Assembly: GCA_002753505.1 (NCBI GenBank)
Contig: PEAG01000003.1
Coordinates: forward strand, 1-64,000
Length of the DNA stretch: 64,000 bases
From: Magnetococcales bacterium HCHbin5
GTDB taxonomy: Bacteria > Pseudomonadota > Magnetococcia > Magnetococcales > Magnetaquicoccaceae
Direction of reading: 5' to 3'
Shown: in pieces, positions 44,803 to 53,344 of the stretch
Layout: each line of letters opens with the position of its first letter
Position numbering within the stretch: the first letter of the stretch is position 1
Made by a program: the position numbers and the translations under genes
The notes under the pieces: generated by a model
Told to the model about the DNA's origin: nothing
Seen by the model: the letters and a program-made list of their open reading frames with translations, nothing else
The model's database searches: none

Positions 44803-45526
44803 CAGGGTGCTGGATCTCGCTGCCGTGGTGCTGCCGCTGGCATGGGAAGCTCTGCCGCTGGATTTGACCATCTCCAAGGGTGAAGTGTGGGTGATCGATG
44901 GTCCCAGCGGAGCGGGCAAGACAACCCTGTTCAAGGTCATGTCGGGTTTGATCCGACCCTATGATGGAGCGGTTTTTCTCTTCGGTTGCAACCTGGATCA
45001 GACGCATGCCGACCAGCTGATTCCATTGCGGCGTCGCATGGGCGTACTGCTGGAAGGAAACGGCTTGATCCCCTCCTGGACAGTGTTTGAAAACCTGGCC
45101 TTGCCGTGGCGTTATCATGGTTGGTTGTCCCAGGAGCGGTTGGAACCGCATATAGAGGCGCAAATGCTGCGCTACCAGGAAGATATGGGGCTCCTGTACC
45201 GGGTGGCGGCCAGCTTGACGCAGGAGCAGTGCCTGCGCATGGCACTGCTGCGGGCGGTACAAAAAGAGCCGGAGTTGCTGTTGTTGGACAACGACCGGGT
45301 GGCGTTCCACTTGACGCGCATCCTGAAGCTGGCATGGGCGGAAAAACTGGAGGCAGCATCGGTTGCAATGGTTGTCCGCGGTTCTCCCCATCTTGCCGCC
45401 TCTCTGCCGGCCGAATGTATTCGTTTGGCCGTCATGCGGCAGGGCAACCTGCTGGCCAGTGGCAAGCCTGCGGAGTTGCGCCACCATCCTGACCAGGACG
45501 TGGTCCTGTTTGCCAAGAGGTACTGA
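44795..45526 (+). CDS. MlaF-like ABC ATPase with degenerate catalytic motifs
   Basis: 243-aa ATP-binding subunit for the adjacent MlaE-like permease. Walker A is intact (GPSGAGKT, 36-43). The Q-loop Gln is Glu (LLEGNG, E88). The signature is LTQEQ (141-145) rather than LSGGQ. Walker B ends LLLLDN, with Asn166 at the catalytic Glu position. The D-loop is unrecognisable, and VVRGS (193-197) has no H-loop His. ATP could still bind, but hydrolysis by a homodimer seems doubtful from sequence. The frame is intact and the gene is overlapped by its partner, so it is not an obvious pseudogene. Confidence 0.87.
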   Translation: MADRVLDLAAVVLPLAWEALPLDLTISKGEVWVIDGPSGAGKTTLFKVMSGLIRPYDGAVFLFGCNLDQTHADQLIPLRRRMGVLLEGNGLIPSWTVFENLALPWRYHGWLSQERLEPHIEAQMLRYQEDMGLLYRVAASLTQEQCLRMALLRAVQKEPELLLLDNDRVAFHLTRILKLAWAEKLEAASVAMVVRGSPHLAASLPAECIRLAVMRQGNLLASGKPAELRHHPDQDVVLFAKRY

Positions 45527-45529
45527 GTC

Positions 45530-46558
45530 ATGTCTGAAGCTGCCACCGCCTGGAAAATTCGGGACCGCATGTTCAAACAGGCGACCACCCTGTTTGTTCT
45601 GATCAGCATGGTGCTGGTGCTGGGCATTATCTGGCTGGGGAATACCGACAACAATCCCTTTGATGCCAAATACTACCTGCAGATGGAACTCGATCACGCC
45701 GAAGGTCTGAAAAAGGAGACTCCCGTCACTTTGGCGGGTATCATGGTTGGCAAGGTGTACGATCTCAAATTTACCGAAACCAACAAAATTCTGGTCACCC
45801 TGCGCTTGCTCAAAAAATATATGGCTAAAATTCACCAGGATTCGGTTGTCACCCTGGTCAAACCCTTTGTCGGCAGTGTTTCGCTGGATATTCGTTTGGG
45901 CTCTGCCGATGCCCCGGTGTTGCAAAATGATCAAAGAATTGCCTTCAGCAGCGGCGGTGGGATCAGCGAACTGTTGGCCCAGGTGCCAGAGATCCTGACG
46001 GAGGTTGACAGCATCCTGACCAACGTGAAACAACTCACGGCCCAATTTGTCGATCCGGTGCGGCCATTCCAGCAGAGCATGGCCCATGTCAACACCATCC
46101 TGCTGGATCTGGCCCAGGTCTCCGATCAGCTGGCCCAGAAAGGAACGACGTTGCAACAGATCATCGATCATCTGGAGCAGCTCTCCAACGGGGCTGCCAC
46201 TCTGATGCAGAGTGTGCAATCGACCACACCGAAGCAGGTGGAACGGCTTGTTTGGGAGCTGCAAAAGAGCCTGCAGATGGTGCAACCTGTACTCGGACAG
46301 GTCCGGGAGGTGCTCCAGAATACCAACAGGATAGCGGCGGATGTGGCCAAGGTGACGGAGCAGTTGGGCAAAATAAGCCCGGAAGTGCCCGTACTGGTCC
46401 GGCAGGGCAAAGAGGTCATGCGGGAGACGGAGAGCCTGATGCGGCGGGTGAACAATTCGGTTTTGTTTGGAGGATCGGCCGGGAAAGCGGGCGCAGACAG
46501 CCGGTTGACCCATACGCCGCGGGATCTGCCCTCGTTCCCGCCACTCAATGCACCATAA
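45530..46558 (+). CDS. MCE-domain lipid-binding protein (MlaD-like)
   Basis: 342 aa: one N-terminal transmembrane anchor (about residues 20-38), an MCE domain (about 45-135, with DHAEGLKKETPVTLAGIMVGKV) and a long periplasmic helical tail (about 145-310) suited to coiled coil. MCE rings carry lipids across the periplasm. The tail is longer than in E. coli MlaD (183 aa), closer to needle-forming MCE proteins. It starts 3 bp after the ATPase gene. Confidence 0.93.
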   Translation: MSEAATAWKIRDRMFKQATTLFVLISMVLVLGIIWLGNTDNNPFDAKYYLQMELDHAEGLKKETPVTLAGIMVGKVYDLKFTETNKILVTLRLLKKYMAKIHQDSVVTLVKPFVGSVSLDIRLGSADAPVLQNDQRIAFSSGGGISELLAQVPEILTEVDSILTNVKQLTAQFVDPVRPFQQSMAHVNTILLDLAQVSDQLAQKGTTLQQIIDHLEQLSNGAATLMQSVQSTTPKQVERLVWELQKSLQMVQPVLGQVREVLQNTNRIAADVAKVTEQLGKISPEVPVLVRQGKEVMRETESLMRRVNNSVLFGGSAGKAGADSRLTHTPRDLPSFPPLNAP

Positions 46559-46577
46559 ATCTCTGGAAACCTGAACC

Positions 46578-47459
46578 ATGTCCATACCGCCCGTTTTATG
46601 GTCTCTCACCCTCAGCCTCTGGTTGGTGGCCTGTTCCGGCCCCCCTTCGACCACCCCTTTGGCAGACAGGTGGCAGGAAAACCGCAGCAAGGCGGCGCAG
46701 CTTTTTCGGGAGTGCCGTACCGACCTGGCCATGGCGGAATACCGCAAAGTGCTGTACCTGGCCGAGTTGCGGGATGATCAGACCGGCATCGCCGATGCCC
46801 TGCTGAATCTGGGAACGGTCCACCTGGTTCGGGGGGAGCCACAGGAGGCGGCGGTCCAATATCGCCATGCCCGCGAACGGTTTCAGGCATTGGGGGATCC
46901 GACTGCCACACTCCAGACCGAGATCGGCCTGGCCTCGGTACAGGTTGGATTGGGGCAACCCCGGGCCGGGGTGGCGGCCTACCAACAGCTCTGGCAGCAG
47001 ATGGAACAGGACAAGCGGTCTCTCCCGCTCTTTCGGATCATGGTTTTGAACGGTCTGGCGGCAGCCTATCGGGAGCTTGGAGCCTTTTCCCAGGCCCATG
47101 CCAGCCTGGATCAGGCCGAACAAGAGGTCAAGGCCGTGGACTCCCCCAGGGATCTGGCCTCCACATGGATGAACCGTGCCAGACTCTATCTGCAACAGGG
47201 TGAGGAGCAAAAGGCAGCCGAGGAGGTTGGCCGGGCGTTGGCGATGGATCGGGCGATGGAAAATGTGTTGGGCATTGGTGCCGACCTGATGCTGCTGGGC
47301 ACCCTGGCGGAAAAACAGCACAAAATTGAGCAGGCACAGGACTATTTTCGGCAAGCCGGCTCGCTTTTTGAGTATTGTGGGGTGGATCGCCAGCGCATTT
47401 TTTCCCCGGCGCAACGGAAATATCTGCAACCGGATGCCCGGAATGGACCAGAAAAATAG
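46578..47459 (+). CDS. TPR-repeat lipoprotein
   Basis: 293 aa. The signal ends in a lipobox, LVAC (Cys about 19), so it is a lipoprotein. The rest consists of about six tetratricopeptide repeats (for example ADALLNLGTVHLVRGEPQEA, GADLMLLGTLAEKQHKIEQA), a protein-interaction scaffold. It starts 19 bp after the MCE gene and is probably part of the same operon, possibly as an outer-membrane anchor or assembly factor for the lipid transporter. Confidence 0.85.
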   Translation: MSIPPVLWSLTLSLWLVACSGPPSTTPLADRWQENRSKAAQLFRECRTDLAMAEYRKVLYLAELRDDQTGIADALLNLGTVHLVRGEPQEAAVQYRHARERFQALGDPTATLQTEIGLASVQVGLGQPRAGVAAYQQLWQQMEQDKRSLPLFRIMVLNGLAAAYRELGAFSQAHASLDQAEQEVKAVDSPRDLASTWMNRARLYLQQGEEQKAAEEVGRALAMDRAMENVLGIGADLMLLGTLAEKQHKIEQAQDYFRQAGSLFEYCGVDRQRIFSPAQRKYLQPDARNGPEK

Positions 47460-47473
47460 CGGAAACGGCTAAA

Positions 47474-47647
47474 ATGGCTCTTTCCCTCGTTGCGTCTGTG
47501 CTTGTGGGGGGGGCGGCGTTTGCCGCCCCCCTCGAGTGGCGGTCCAATCGAAGCGGATTTGATTCCGTCGAACAGACCCGGACGGTTGAACCGGCAGGGC
47601 TTGGCATGGGCTGTTGCAGTGGAGCATCTCCCTGGCCCATGGCGTGA
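47474..47647 (+). CDS. Possible small exported peptide
   Basis: 57-aa frame whose N-terminus looks like a signal peptide (MALSLVASVLVGGAAFAAP, cleavage after AFA). A short tail with a Cys pair follows. It sits 14 bp after the lipoprotein gene. A GC-rich stem-loop lies inside it, and that stem itself encodes the small residues of the putative signal, so the resemblance may be accidental. Confidence 0.3.
   Translation: MALSLVASVLVGGAAFAAPLEWRSNRSGFDSVEQTRTVEPAGLGMGCCSGASPWPMA
47508..47531. terminator. GC-rich stem-loop after the lipid-transport operon
   Basis: GGGGGGCGGC (47508-47517), loop GTTT, GCCGCCCCCC (47522-47531): a perfect 10-bp stem without a T-tract, 48 bp after the TPR lipoprotein stop. 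It is possibly a terminator or 3' stabilising hairpin. Confidence 0.45.
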
Positions 47648-47665
47648 CGTCGGCAACCGACGAAA

Positions 47666-48022
47666 CTATTTTTTGACCTCTTTCTCTTTCATGGCCACCG
47701 GTGCGGGGCTGCCGGTCTTGGCATCGGCCGGGGCAGCGACGGTTGCGGTTTTGGCCTTGCCAGCCTCCTGGACCGCTTTCTGTTCAGGAGCCTTGACGGC
47801 AGTGGTCTGCGCCGCTTTTTCCTCCTTGTCTTTCACCTCCGCAACCACCGTCGTGTTGCCCTTGAGTTCGGGGACAACCGCCTGCGCCTTGTGGCTGCTG
47901 TCCGTGGCCACCGGCTGATGCGCCGGGTTTGTCACCGGGGCCGCATTGCTCGCCGCCATGGCGGCAGCCGACAGGGTCAAAGAGGAGAGCATCACCGCAG
48001 CAGCCATTGCAAACTTGTTCAT
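47666..48022 (-). CDS. Small exported Ala/Lys-rich protein
   Basis: 118 aa. ATG 48022 has AAGGAAAC eight bases upstream. The signal peptide (MNKFAMAAAVMLSSLTLSAA, cleavage after AMA) is followed by a low-complexity tail rich in Ala, Lys, Val, Thr and Pro with charged stretches. No Cys and no known domain. Probably a periplasmic, disordered protein. It converges on the possible small frame upstream. Function unknown. Confidence 0.75.
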   Translation of the reverse strand: MNKFAMAAAVMLSSLTLSAAAMAASNAAPVTNPAHQPVATDSSHKAQAVVPELKGNTTVVAEVKDKEEKAAQTTAVKAPEQKAVQEAGKAKTATVAAPADAKTGSPAPVAMKEKEVKK

Positions 48023-48299
48023 TGTATGTTTCCTTTTATTCGAGCTATTCAAGTTGATATTTTCCATGTTGTCCAACCGACTCGTCTGTTTTTTCAACCG
48101 GTCTGTCGTCGGTCTTGCCCATATCGACGGAGCCTCCTGCTGATATTGTCGGTCCCCGTAAAATTTTTTTCCGAGGGTATCGACTCCCCGCTCTGGGGAG
48201 GTCTGATGGAGATGCCTTTCATTTTTGATCCCCCATGGTTAGAATGGGAAAGTCATCGCTTCGCATCTCTCGTTGGCCTTTTTCCGAAGAGCAGACATT
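48023..48299. other. Divergent intergenic region without a recognised gene
   Basis: 277-bp gap between the small exported protein and the sigma-factor gene. I see no open frame worth annotating and no convincing promoter pair. Confidence 0.4.
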
Positions 48300-49175
48300 G
48301 TGACAAACGCCGTGCAGGATTTTCGGGAGCTTTTTTTGCAGCAGTGGCAACGGTTGGAACAACTCGCCTTGCGACGTTTTGCCGATGCCAATTTGGCAGA
48401 TGAAGCGATGCTCTTTACGCAAACCGCCATGGCCAAGAATGATTGGGGTCCGCTGCGGGCCTATGCTGCGCGCGCAGACGCCTCTTTTCCGACCTTTTTC
48501 AGCCAAATTGCCCGGCGCATGCTGGAAGATTTTGCCCGCTCCCGTTTTGGACGCCCCCATATCCCCCAATGGGTAACAGAACAGGGCCCTTTTATGGAGG
48601 AGGTCTATCGTTTACTCTGCCTGGAGCGCATGTCCGTTTCGCAGGTCGTTGAGTTTTTGCATACTTCGGCACCGGGTGGACAGGCTGAGGTGGTCATCTG
48701 GGCGGCGATCAATACCGTATTGAAACAGGCGACCGAGTGTGGAAAGTCTGCCTTTGCCGAACTCTCCACCGACAACGAACAACTGGATGCCTTGGCCGAA
48801 CCCGGAACGACCCTGCACCGCCTCTCCCCGGAGGATCTGAAAATACTCCAGCAGCGGGAGGAGATCCTGGCTACGCTGCACCGTTTTTTGACCAATGATG
48901 GCAGTGGGGCCGCGTCTGACGGCAAGGCCGGCCGGATGGTGCTGGAAAAGATACGGGCGGTGTTGACCTTGAGTGCAGAGGAGCGGCTGCTGCTCAAGCT
49001 GTTGTATCAGGATGGCCTGGAGGTGGAGGCGGCCGCCCGTCTGCTTGGTTTGAACAATAATCAGCTCTATGGGCGGCAAAGGCGTCTTTTGGCCCGTATC
49101 CGCAAGGCGATGGAACAGGCCGGTTTGGCCGAAACCGTGCAGGCGATGCTCAGCCTGGAAGCCGATTCTGAGTAG
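48300..49175 (+). CDS. ECF-like RNA polymerase sigma factor
   Basis: 291 aa. GTG 48300 was chosen (GAAGAG upstream); a TTG at 48273 is possible. The N-terminal half resembles sigma region 2 (FRELFLQQWQRLEQLALRRF, later FPTFFSQIARRMLEDFARSR). The C-terminus is a region-4 helix-turn-helix (LSAEERLLLKLLYQDGLEVE, then AARLLGLNNNQLYGRQRRLL). It is longer than typical ECF factors (about 200 aa) because of a 100-residue linker. It is followed 99 bp later by a membrane anti-sigma-like gene, which supports the assignment. Confidence 0.82.
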   Translation: MTNAVQDFRELFLQQWQRLEQLALRRFADANLADEAMLFTQTAMAKNDWGPLRAYAARADASFPTFFSQIARRMLEDFARSRFGRPHIPQWVTEQGPFMEEVYRLLCLERMSVSQVVEFLHTSAPGGQAEVVIWAAINTVLKQATECGKSAFAELSTDNEQLDALAEPGTTLHRLSPEDLKILQQREEILATLHRFLTNDGSGAASDGKAGRMVLEKIRAVLTLSAEERLLLKLLYQDGLEVEAAARLLGLNNNQLYGRQRRLLARIRKAMEQAGLAETVQAMLSLEADSE

Positions 49176-49274
49176 CACGAGCGACAATTTTGCTCCCCGT
49201 TGCCGTCCATATTCAGGTAGGGGGGGTGTTGCAGTTTTTTTGATCCAGGGCAGTCAATCAGGTGAGATGATGCA

Positions 49275-50162
49275 ATGAACGTTTTGTCAACCGGGCACCC
49301 TGTTCGGAGTGAGGCACCGGAACAACTGGCCGTTTTGCTGGCTTTGGCGGCCGGGCAGAGCCCGGCGACCGGCCCCTGTCCGGCACCGGAGGTGTTGATC
49401 GACCTGCTGGAGGGGCGTGTTTCCCATGATCAGCGACAGACACTGCTGGAACATCTGGACCACTGTGCGGATTGCTATCGGGCCTGGTTGGGGGCGGCCG
49501 CCCTGCAGGTGCCGCAGCCAATGGGTCGCCTATACCGGTTCCGTCGTTCGCCTTACCTTTCTGCCTTTGGTGCCCTGGCCCTGGCGGCCAGTCTGGTGCT
49601 GATGCTGGTTCACTGGGATCCCCTCGCACCAAATCTTTCCGGGTTGCTCGCCTCCGCCTACCAGACCGCCCTGTTGCGTGGGGCCAAACAGTCGGCCGAT
49701 CAGCCCATGTCCCTGCCAACCTCGGAGCAGAGCGGGACGGTGGCATTCAGCTTTTCCTCCCCGGATGCCCCCATGCCGGTCCAGCAGGCTTTTGCCGCCG
49801 GTGCCCGTGCGGGTTGGGCGGAGCTGGTGGGTCAGCCCCCCCAGGCCTCCCCTGCCACGGACAAGGATTGGGTGGTCTATTATGATCTGGGTCGTTGGAC
49901 CGTGTTGCTGCAGACCTTGTGCCAGAGCAACCCGCTGCCCTCCGTGGAACTGTTGCACCAACACACAGCGATAGGTCAGGCTGTCGGGGAACGGTTGAGC
50001 AAACGGCTGGCAGCAGGGGAGGTGGAGGCGCGCATCTCCTTGCAGGAGGTAACGGCGATCACCCAACTGTTGCAGCTTGCCAACGACGAGGAGTCGGTGC
50101 CCCGTCTGTGTCGCCGCATCCAGAAATCCTGTGCCACCATCGCCGAGGGTTTGCTGTTATGA
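49275..50162 (+). CDS. Membrane anti-sigma-like protein with zinc motif
   Basis: 295 aa. The N-terminal cytoplasmic part has a ZAS-type motif HLDHCADC (H60, C64, C67). One transmembrane helix (about 95-113) leads to a periplasmic domain of about 180 residues with no recognised fold. GGTGAG precedes the ATG. It probably holds the upstream sigma factor until a periplasmic signal releases it. It overlaps the protease gene by ATGA, so the three genes form one unit. Confidence 0.78.
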   Translation: MNVLSTGHPVRSEAPEQLAVLLALAAGQSPATGPCPAPEVLIDLLEGRVSHDQRQTLLEHLDHCADCYRAWLGAAALQVPQPMGRLYRFRRSPYLSAFGALALAASLVLMLVHWDPLAPNLSGLLASAYQTALLRGAKQSADQPMSLPTSEQSGTVAFSFSSPDAPMPVQQAFAAGARAGWAELVGQPPQASPATDKDWVVYYDLGRWTVLLQTLCQSNPLPSVELLHQHTAIGQAVGERLSKRLAAGEVEARISLQEVTAITQLLQLANDEESVPRLCRRIQKSCATIAEGLLL

Positions 50163-52003
50163 CCTGCCGGAAGGTTGTGGCATGGTGTGGATCCGTCTGC
50201 TGGTGGATGGTTTTATTGATGGTACCGGCCGGGGCCGAAGTGGGCAGCGTCAACGATGTTTCCACCCTGCTGGAAAACAAGTATGGCCTTGTTGACCCCG
50301 CCAACAATGCCCAGATAGCCCGCGTTCACCAAATTTTTGATCGGGTGCAGGATGTGGCTGACAAGCGGGGCAACCGGATGCCGCAATTGAGCGTTGTCAA
50401 CAAGTCGGATACCCCTTGGGCCATTGCCCTGGCGGATGGCAACATTTTGCTCTCTCTGGGCGCGGTCAACCTCTGCTACAAAGCGGTGCCGCAAACGGAG
50501 GGGGATGCCCGTATCGCCTTTGTATTGGGCCATGAGTTGGCCCATTTGGCGAAGAACGATTTCTGGAACCGGGATTTTTATCTGGCCATTGCCGGCGACG
50601 GGCAAGGGGATCCCTCTCGGCAACGTCCTGTCACCGACAAAACTGCCCAGGCCGATCTGCGGCAGCGGCAGGCGACCGCCTGGAACAAAGAGACAGAGGC
50701 GGATGATCTGGGCTTTTTGTATGCGGGCATAGCGGGCTATCCGGTGCAAAGTCTGTTCAGCCATCTGGATGAACCCGACAAAAATTTTTTCCACCTCTGG
50801 ACGGAGCTTTCCCAAACCAATTCCCCTGGCTATACCCTGCATCCCCCTCCCAAAGAACGGGAGGCCTTTTTGCGTGCGCGTTTGGAATCGTTGGCCGAGG
50901 AGATTTCATTTTTTAATTTTGGTTTCCGATTGGCCCATTTCGGGGATTGCGAGCAGGGAATCTCTTTTTTGCGCAAATTTTTGCAGCTTTTTCCGGCCCG
51001 GGAGGTGTACAACAACCTGGGGGCTTGTCACCTGCAGCGGGCTCAGCAGGAAATTCGCTCGACAGCGGTTGCCACCATCTACTGGATGCCACTTCTGTTT
51101 GATACCGCCACGCGGGCAGAGCCGTTGCTGTTGCCATACAAGAGCGACCGGCCACGGGAAAGCTCTGTGTTGACGCCGCCCATCGTGCCGGACAAGTCGG
51201 GCCATGACCTGGATCTGGCGGTGGAATATTTTGAGCAGGCGGCAGCAGCCGATCCGGCCTATCTGGCAGCGCGGTTAAATTTGGCGACTGCCCGTTTTTA
51301 TCAGGGGGAGATATTGAAGGCGCGGAGTGCCTTGGAAGAGGCCATCCGCATCGCCCCGACCGACAAGGAGGTGGCGGGTTGGCATGCCTTGCTGCTCTAC
51401 CTGGACAGTCGGGAAAATGGTTTGGGAGTGGCGGCGTTGCCCCATTTTACCCAGTTGGCGAACCAGAAGGATGCGCCTCTTTCGCTGCTGTTCAATCATA
51501 CCCTGTTGATGCAAAAAATGGGCAGGAAGAGTCGGGAGGGTTGGGCTCGCCTGGCAGGTCGTTCGGCCCAGTTGCCGGCCCACTATGCTCGGATTGTGTG
51601 CAGTGCCAGCAAAGTGCCGTGTGAAAAAAGGGATACAGTCAAAGGAAAACCGTTGCCCTGGCCTCTGCCAGTCCAGCCGGGCATCGACCTGGATGCGGTG
51701 GATCGGGAAAAACTGTTTGCGGGCTGGCGGGCAAACCGGCTGGGTTGGCTGCAAGATAAACGGCAGGGTACGGTCTATCGTCGGGGAGAAGGGGAGCTGG
51801 TCCTGGATCTGGATGGTTATGTGGCCATGGTTGTATTGCGGGGGCAGGATCTGGGAACCAGCAAGGCACTGAAAAGAAAGCTGGGACGCCCGACGGATAT
51901 CCAGCAGGTGACTGATGGCATGGTGTGGAGTTATGGTACCGATCGGGCGGTATTGGTCCGCAACGGACAGGTGCGGGAGGTGTGGGTTGCCCAGAAGGAG
52001 TAG
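50159..52003 (+). CDS. Periplasmic M48-family metalloprotease with TPR-like region
   Basis: 614 aa. A signal peptide (residues about 8-26) is followed by an M48 peptidase domain: zinc motif HELAH (125-129) and the third ligand E178 in ETEAD. Residues about 270-480 look TPR-like (EVYNNLGACHLQRAQ, AYLAARLNLATARFYQGEIL). About 120 residues of unknown fold end the protein. Its BepA-like architecture suggests envelope quality control. Translational coupling to the anti-sigma gene suggests the protease is part of, or a target of, the envelope response; that is inference. Confidence 0.88.
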   Translation: MTCRKVVAWCGSVCWWMVLLMVPAGAEVGSVNDVSTLLENKYGLVDPANNAQIARVHQIFDRVQDVADKRGNRMPQLSVVNKSDTPWAIALADGNILLSLGAVNLCYKAVPQTEGDARIAFVLGHELAHLAKNDFWNRDFYLAIAGDGQGDPSRQRPVTDKTAQADLRQRQATAWNKETEADDLGFLYAGIAGYPVQSLFSHLDEPDKNFFHLWTELSQTNSPGYTLHPPPKEREAFLRARLESLAEEISFFNFGFRLAHFGDCEQGISFLRKFLQLFPAREVYNNLGACHLQRAQQEIRSTAVATIYWMPLLFDTATRAEPLLLPYKSDRPRESSVLTPPIVPDKSGHDLDLAVEYFEQAAAADPAYLAARLNLATARFYQGEILKARSALEEAIRIAPTDKEVAGWHALLLYLDSRENGLGVAALPHFTQLANQKDAPLSLLFNHTLLMQKMGRKSREGWARLAGRSAQLPAHYARIVCSASKVPCEKRDTVKGKPLPWPLPVQPGIDLDAVDREKLFAGWRANRLGWLQDKRQGTVYRRGEGELVLDLDGYVAMVVLRGQDLGTSKALKRKLGRPTDIQQVTDGMVWSYGTDRAVLVRNGQVREVWVAQKE

Positions 52004-52059
52004 AGGTGATGCCTATGCAACGGGATGCCGACCTTGCGACTTGAACGGACACGTGGTAG

Positions 52060-52089
52060 CCTGCAGACTGGGTTGGTTCGGTCTGCGGG
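52060..52089. terminator. Stem-loop downstream of the protease gene
   Basis: CCTGCAGAC (52060-52068) pairs with GTCTGCGGG (52081-52089): a 9-bp stem with one G-T pair and a 12-base loop, 56 bp after the stop. No T-tract follows. Confidence 0.3.
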
Positions 52090-52121
52090 CTAATGAATGA
52101 TCCATTTTTAATGTGCATGCC

Positions 52122-52688
52122 ATGATTCTTGACGATGAGCTGTTTGAATACATAACCGATGAAAAAGGCCGGGTATATCCCGCCCTGAAGAGTACTGTGC
52201 CTCAACGGGTATTGCGTGCCATGGGTCTGCTTACCGGTGAGACGGGTGGTAGTGAGGAGGACCAGAGAATCACGCAAATCCCTGTCAAGGTGATGCGGGG
52301 GGTCAGGGAGTACTGTGTCTTTACGGCAGATTTCGGCCGGGTGGAGGAGCGTGAACATTTTCCACCCCCGGTGCAACTGGTTGTTTTGCCGTGTCGTTCA
52401 TCCACAGCAGACGGCAACTGCACCAAAAGAGATTCGGAGAGACCCTGTGCCCTGTTTGGTGCATCCAGTTCCGTGGAGACCTCCCGGAAAGAGCGGGTGG
52501 AGTTGATTGTTGTCCCGCTGTTTCCCGGAACCTCTGTACCTCCAAGTCAGCGTGAATGGCTTGGCAACAAACGCGACAGCCATTTGCAATCCTTGCGGCA
52601 ATGGGAAGATGCGCTGGCACCGGTCCACTTTCTGATGGATGCGACCGTGCGCGGCATGCAATTCTGGATCAGATCCTGGTTCCGCTAA
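52122..52688 (+). CDS. Hypothetical protein
   Basis: 188 aa, not recognised. ATG 52122 begins MILDDELFEYITDEKGRVYP. There is no signal peptide; it contains three Cys and a hydrophobic end (MQFWIRSWFR). Codon use looks like a real gene. A middle stretch (VQLVVLPCRSSTADGNCTKR, RVELIVVPLFPGTSVPPS) suggests a beta-rich domain. It stands alone between the protease gene and the small Cys-repeat protein. Confidence 0.6.
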   Translation: MILDDELFEYITDEKGRVYPALKSTVPQRVLRAMGLLTGETGGSEEDQRITQIPVKVMRGVREYCVFTADFGRVEEREHFPPPVQLVVLPCRSSTADGNCTKRDSERPCALFGASSSVETSRKERVELIVVPLFPGTSVPPSQREWLGNKRDSHLQSLRQWEDALAPVHFLMDATVRGMQFWIRSWFR

Positions 52689-52883
52689 GACGATACCGGA
52701 TCAACCGGCTTGACTTGTTGTAACACCTGCGCCCGAGGGGGCGCGAAACGACGCATGGCATTGACGGATCAACACAATCCATCTTGACTTCTACCACAGG
52801 CACTGGGAAGATGCCGCCCCAGATTAAGCGGGGGACGGATCGTCCTCCTTGTCACATCACAAACTGGGTCGGGAGAGTCAAAA
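52689..52883. promoter_or_regulatory. Intergenic region with hairpin and repeated GGATCAAC/TTGACTT words
   Basis: GCGCCC-GAGG-GGGCGC (52729-52744) is a compact hairpin. GGATCAAC followed by CTTGACTT occurs twice (near 52698 and near 52766), the second about 95 bp upstream of the next start. Possible promoter (TTGACT) with operator repeats; no good -10 box is seen. Confidence 0.25.
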
Positions 52884-53150
52884 ATGAAGAAAGTTGTTTC
52901 CGGTATTGCTGCTCTGTTGGTTGGGGTTGCTGTCAGTGGCGCGGTCATGGCTGCTGAGACTCTGGCAGAGACTTGCAAAAAGAGTGCTGCGGAGATGAAA
53001 TTGACCGGTGCGACGGCTGACGAATTTATCAGACAGTGCGTCAATCCCGTTGAGGCGTGCAAGGAGATGGCCAAGCAGATGAATTTGGCCGGTGCGACTG
53101 CTGACGAATTTGTGAAACAGTGCACGGCCGCTGAGACGGCTGGCCAATAG
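52884..53150 (+). CDS. Small periplasmic protein with duplicated Cys motif (PsiF-like)
   Basis: 88 aa. The signal peptide ends at AMAAE (about residue 24). The mature part is two copies of one unit, C-x20-C: C31 to C52 and C59 to C80, each ending LTGATADEFIRQC or LAGATADEFVKQC. The layout resembles PsiF repeats (Cys, Ala/Lys-rich helix, LxG, F, then Cys). The two units may form disulfide-linked helical hairpins. Function unknown. Confidence 0.75.
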   Translation: MKKVVSGIAALLVGVAVSGAVMAAETLAETCKKSAAEMKLTGATADEFIRQCVNPVEACKEMAKQMNLAGATADEFVKQCTAAETAGQ

Positions 53151-53195
53151 AGTTTGCTGTCAAGCGTGCTGACCACGGGCCGAATATGTGGCGAG

Positions 53196-53247
53196 TCGTT
53201 GGAAAGACGACATCTGTCTAAAATCGTTGGAAAGACGATATCTGTCT
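53196..53247. repeat. 28-bp tandem direct repeat, two copies
   Basis: TCGTTGGAAAGACGA followed by (C/T)ATCTGTCT occurs at 53196-53219 and 53224-53247, a 28-base period with one difference. Each copy contains TCGT...ACGA, able to form a small hairpin with loop TGGAAAG. It lies 45 bp after the small Cys-repeat gene; a 3' element or binding-site pair is possible. Confidence 0.7.
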
Positions 53248-53344
53248 CTTGATAAAGCCGCCGCTCCTGATGTTCAGAACGGCAACGCCTTCAGGCAGCG
53301 GTTGGATTGGGGGAGTTGGGCGTCATGCGTAACACGGAACAGTT

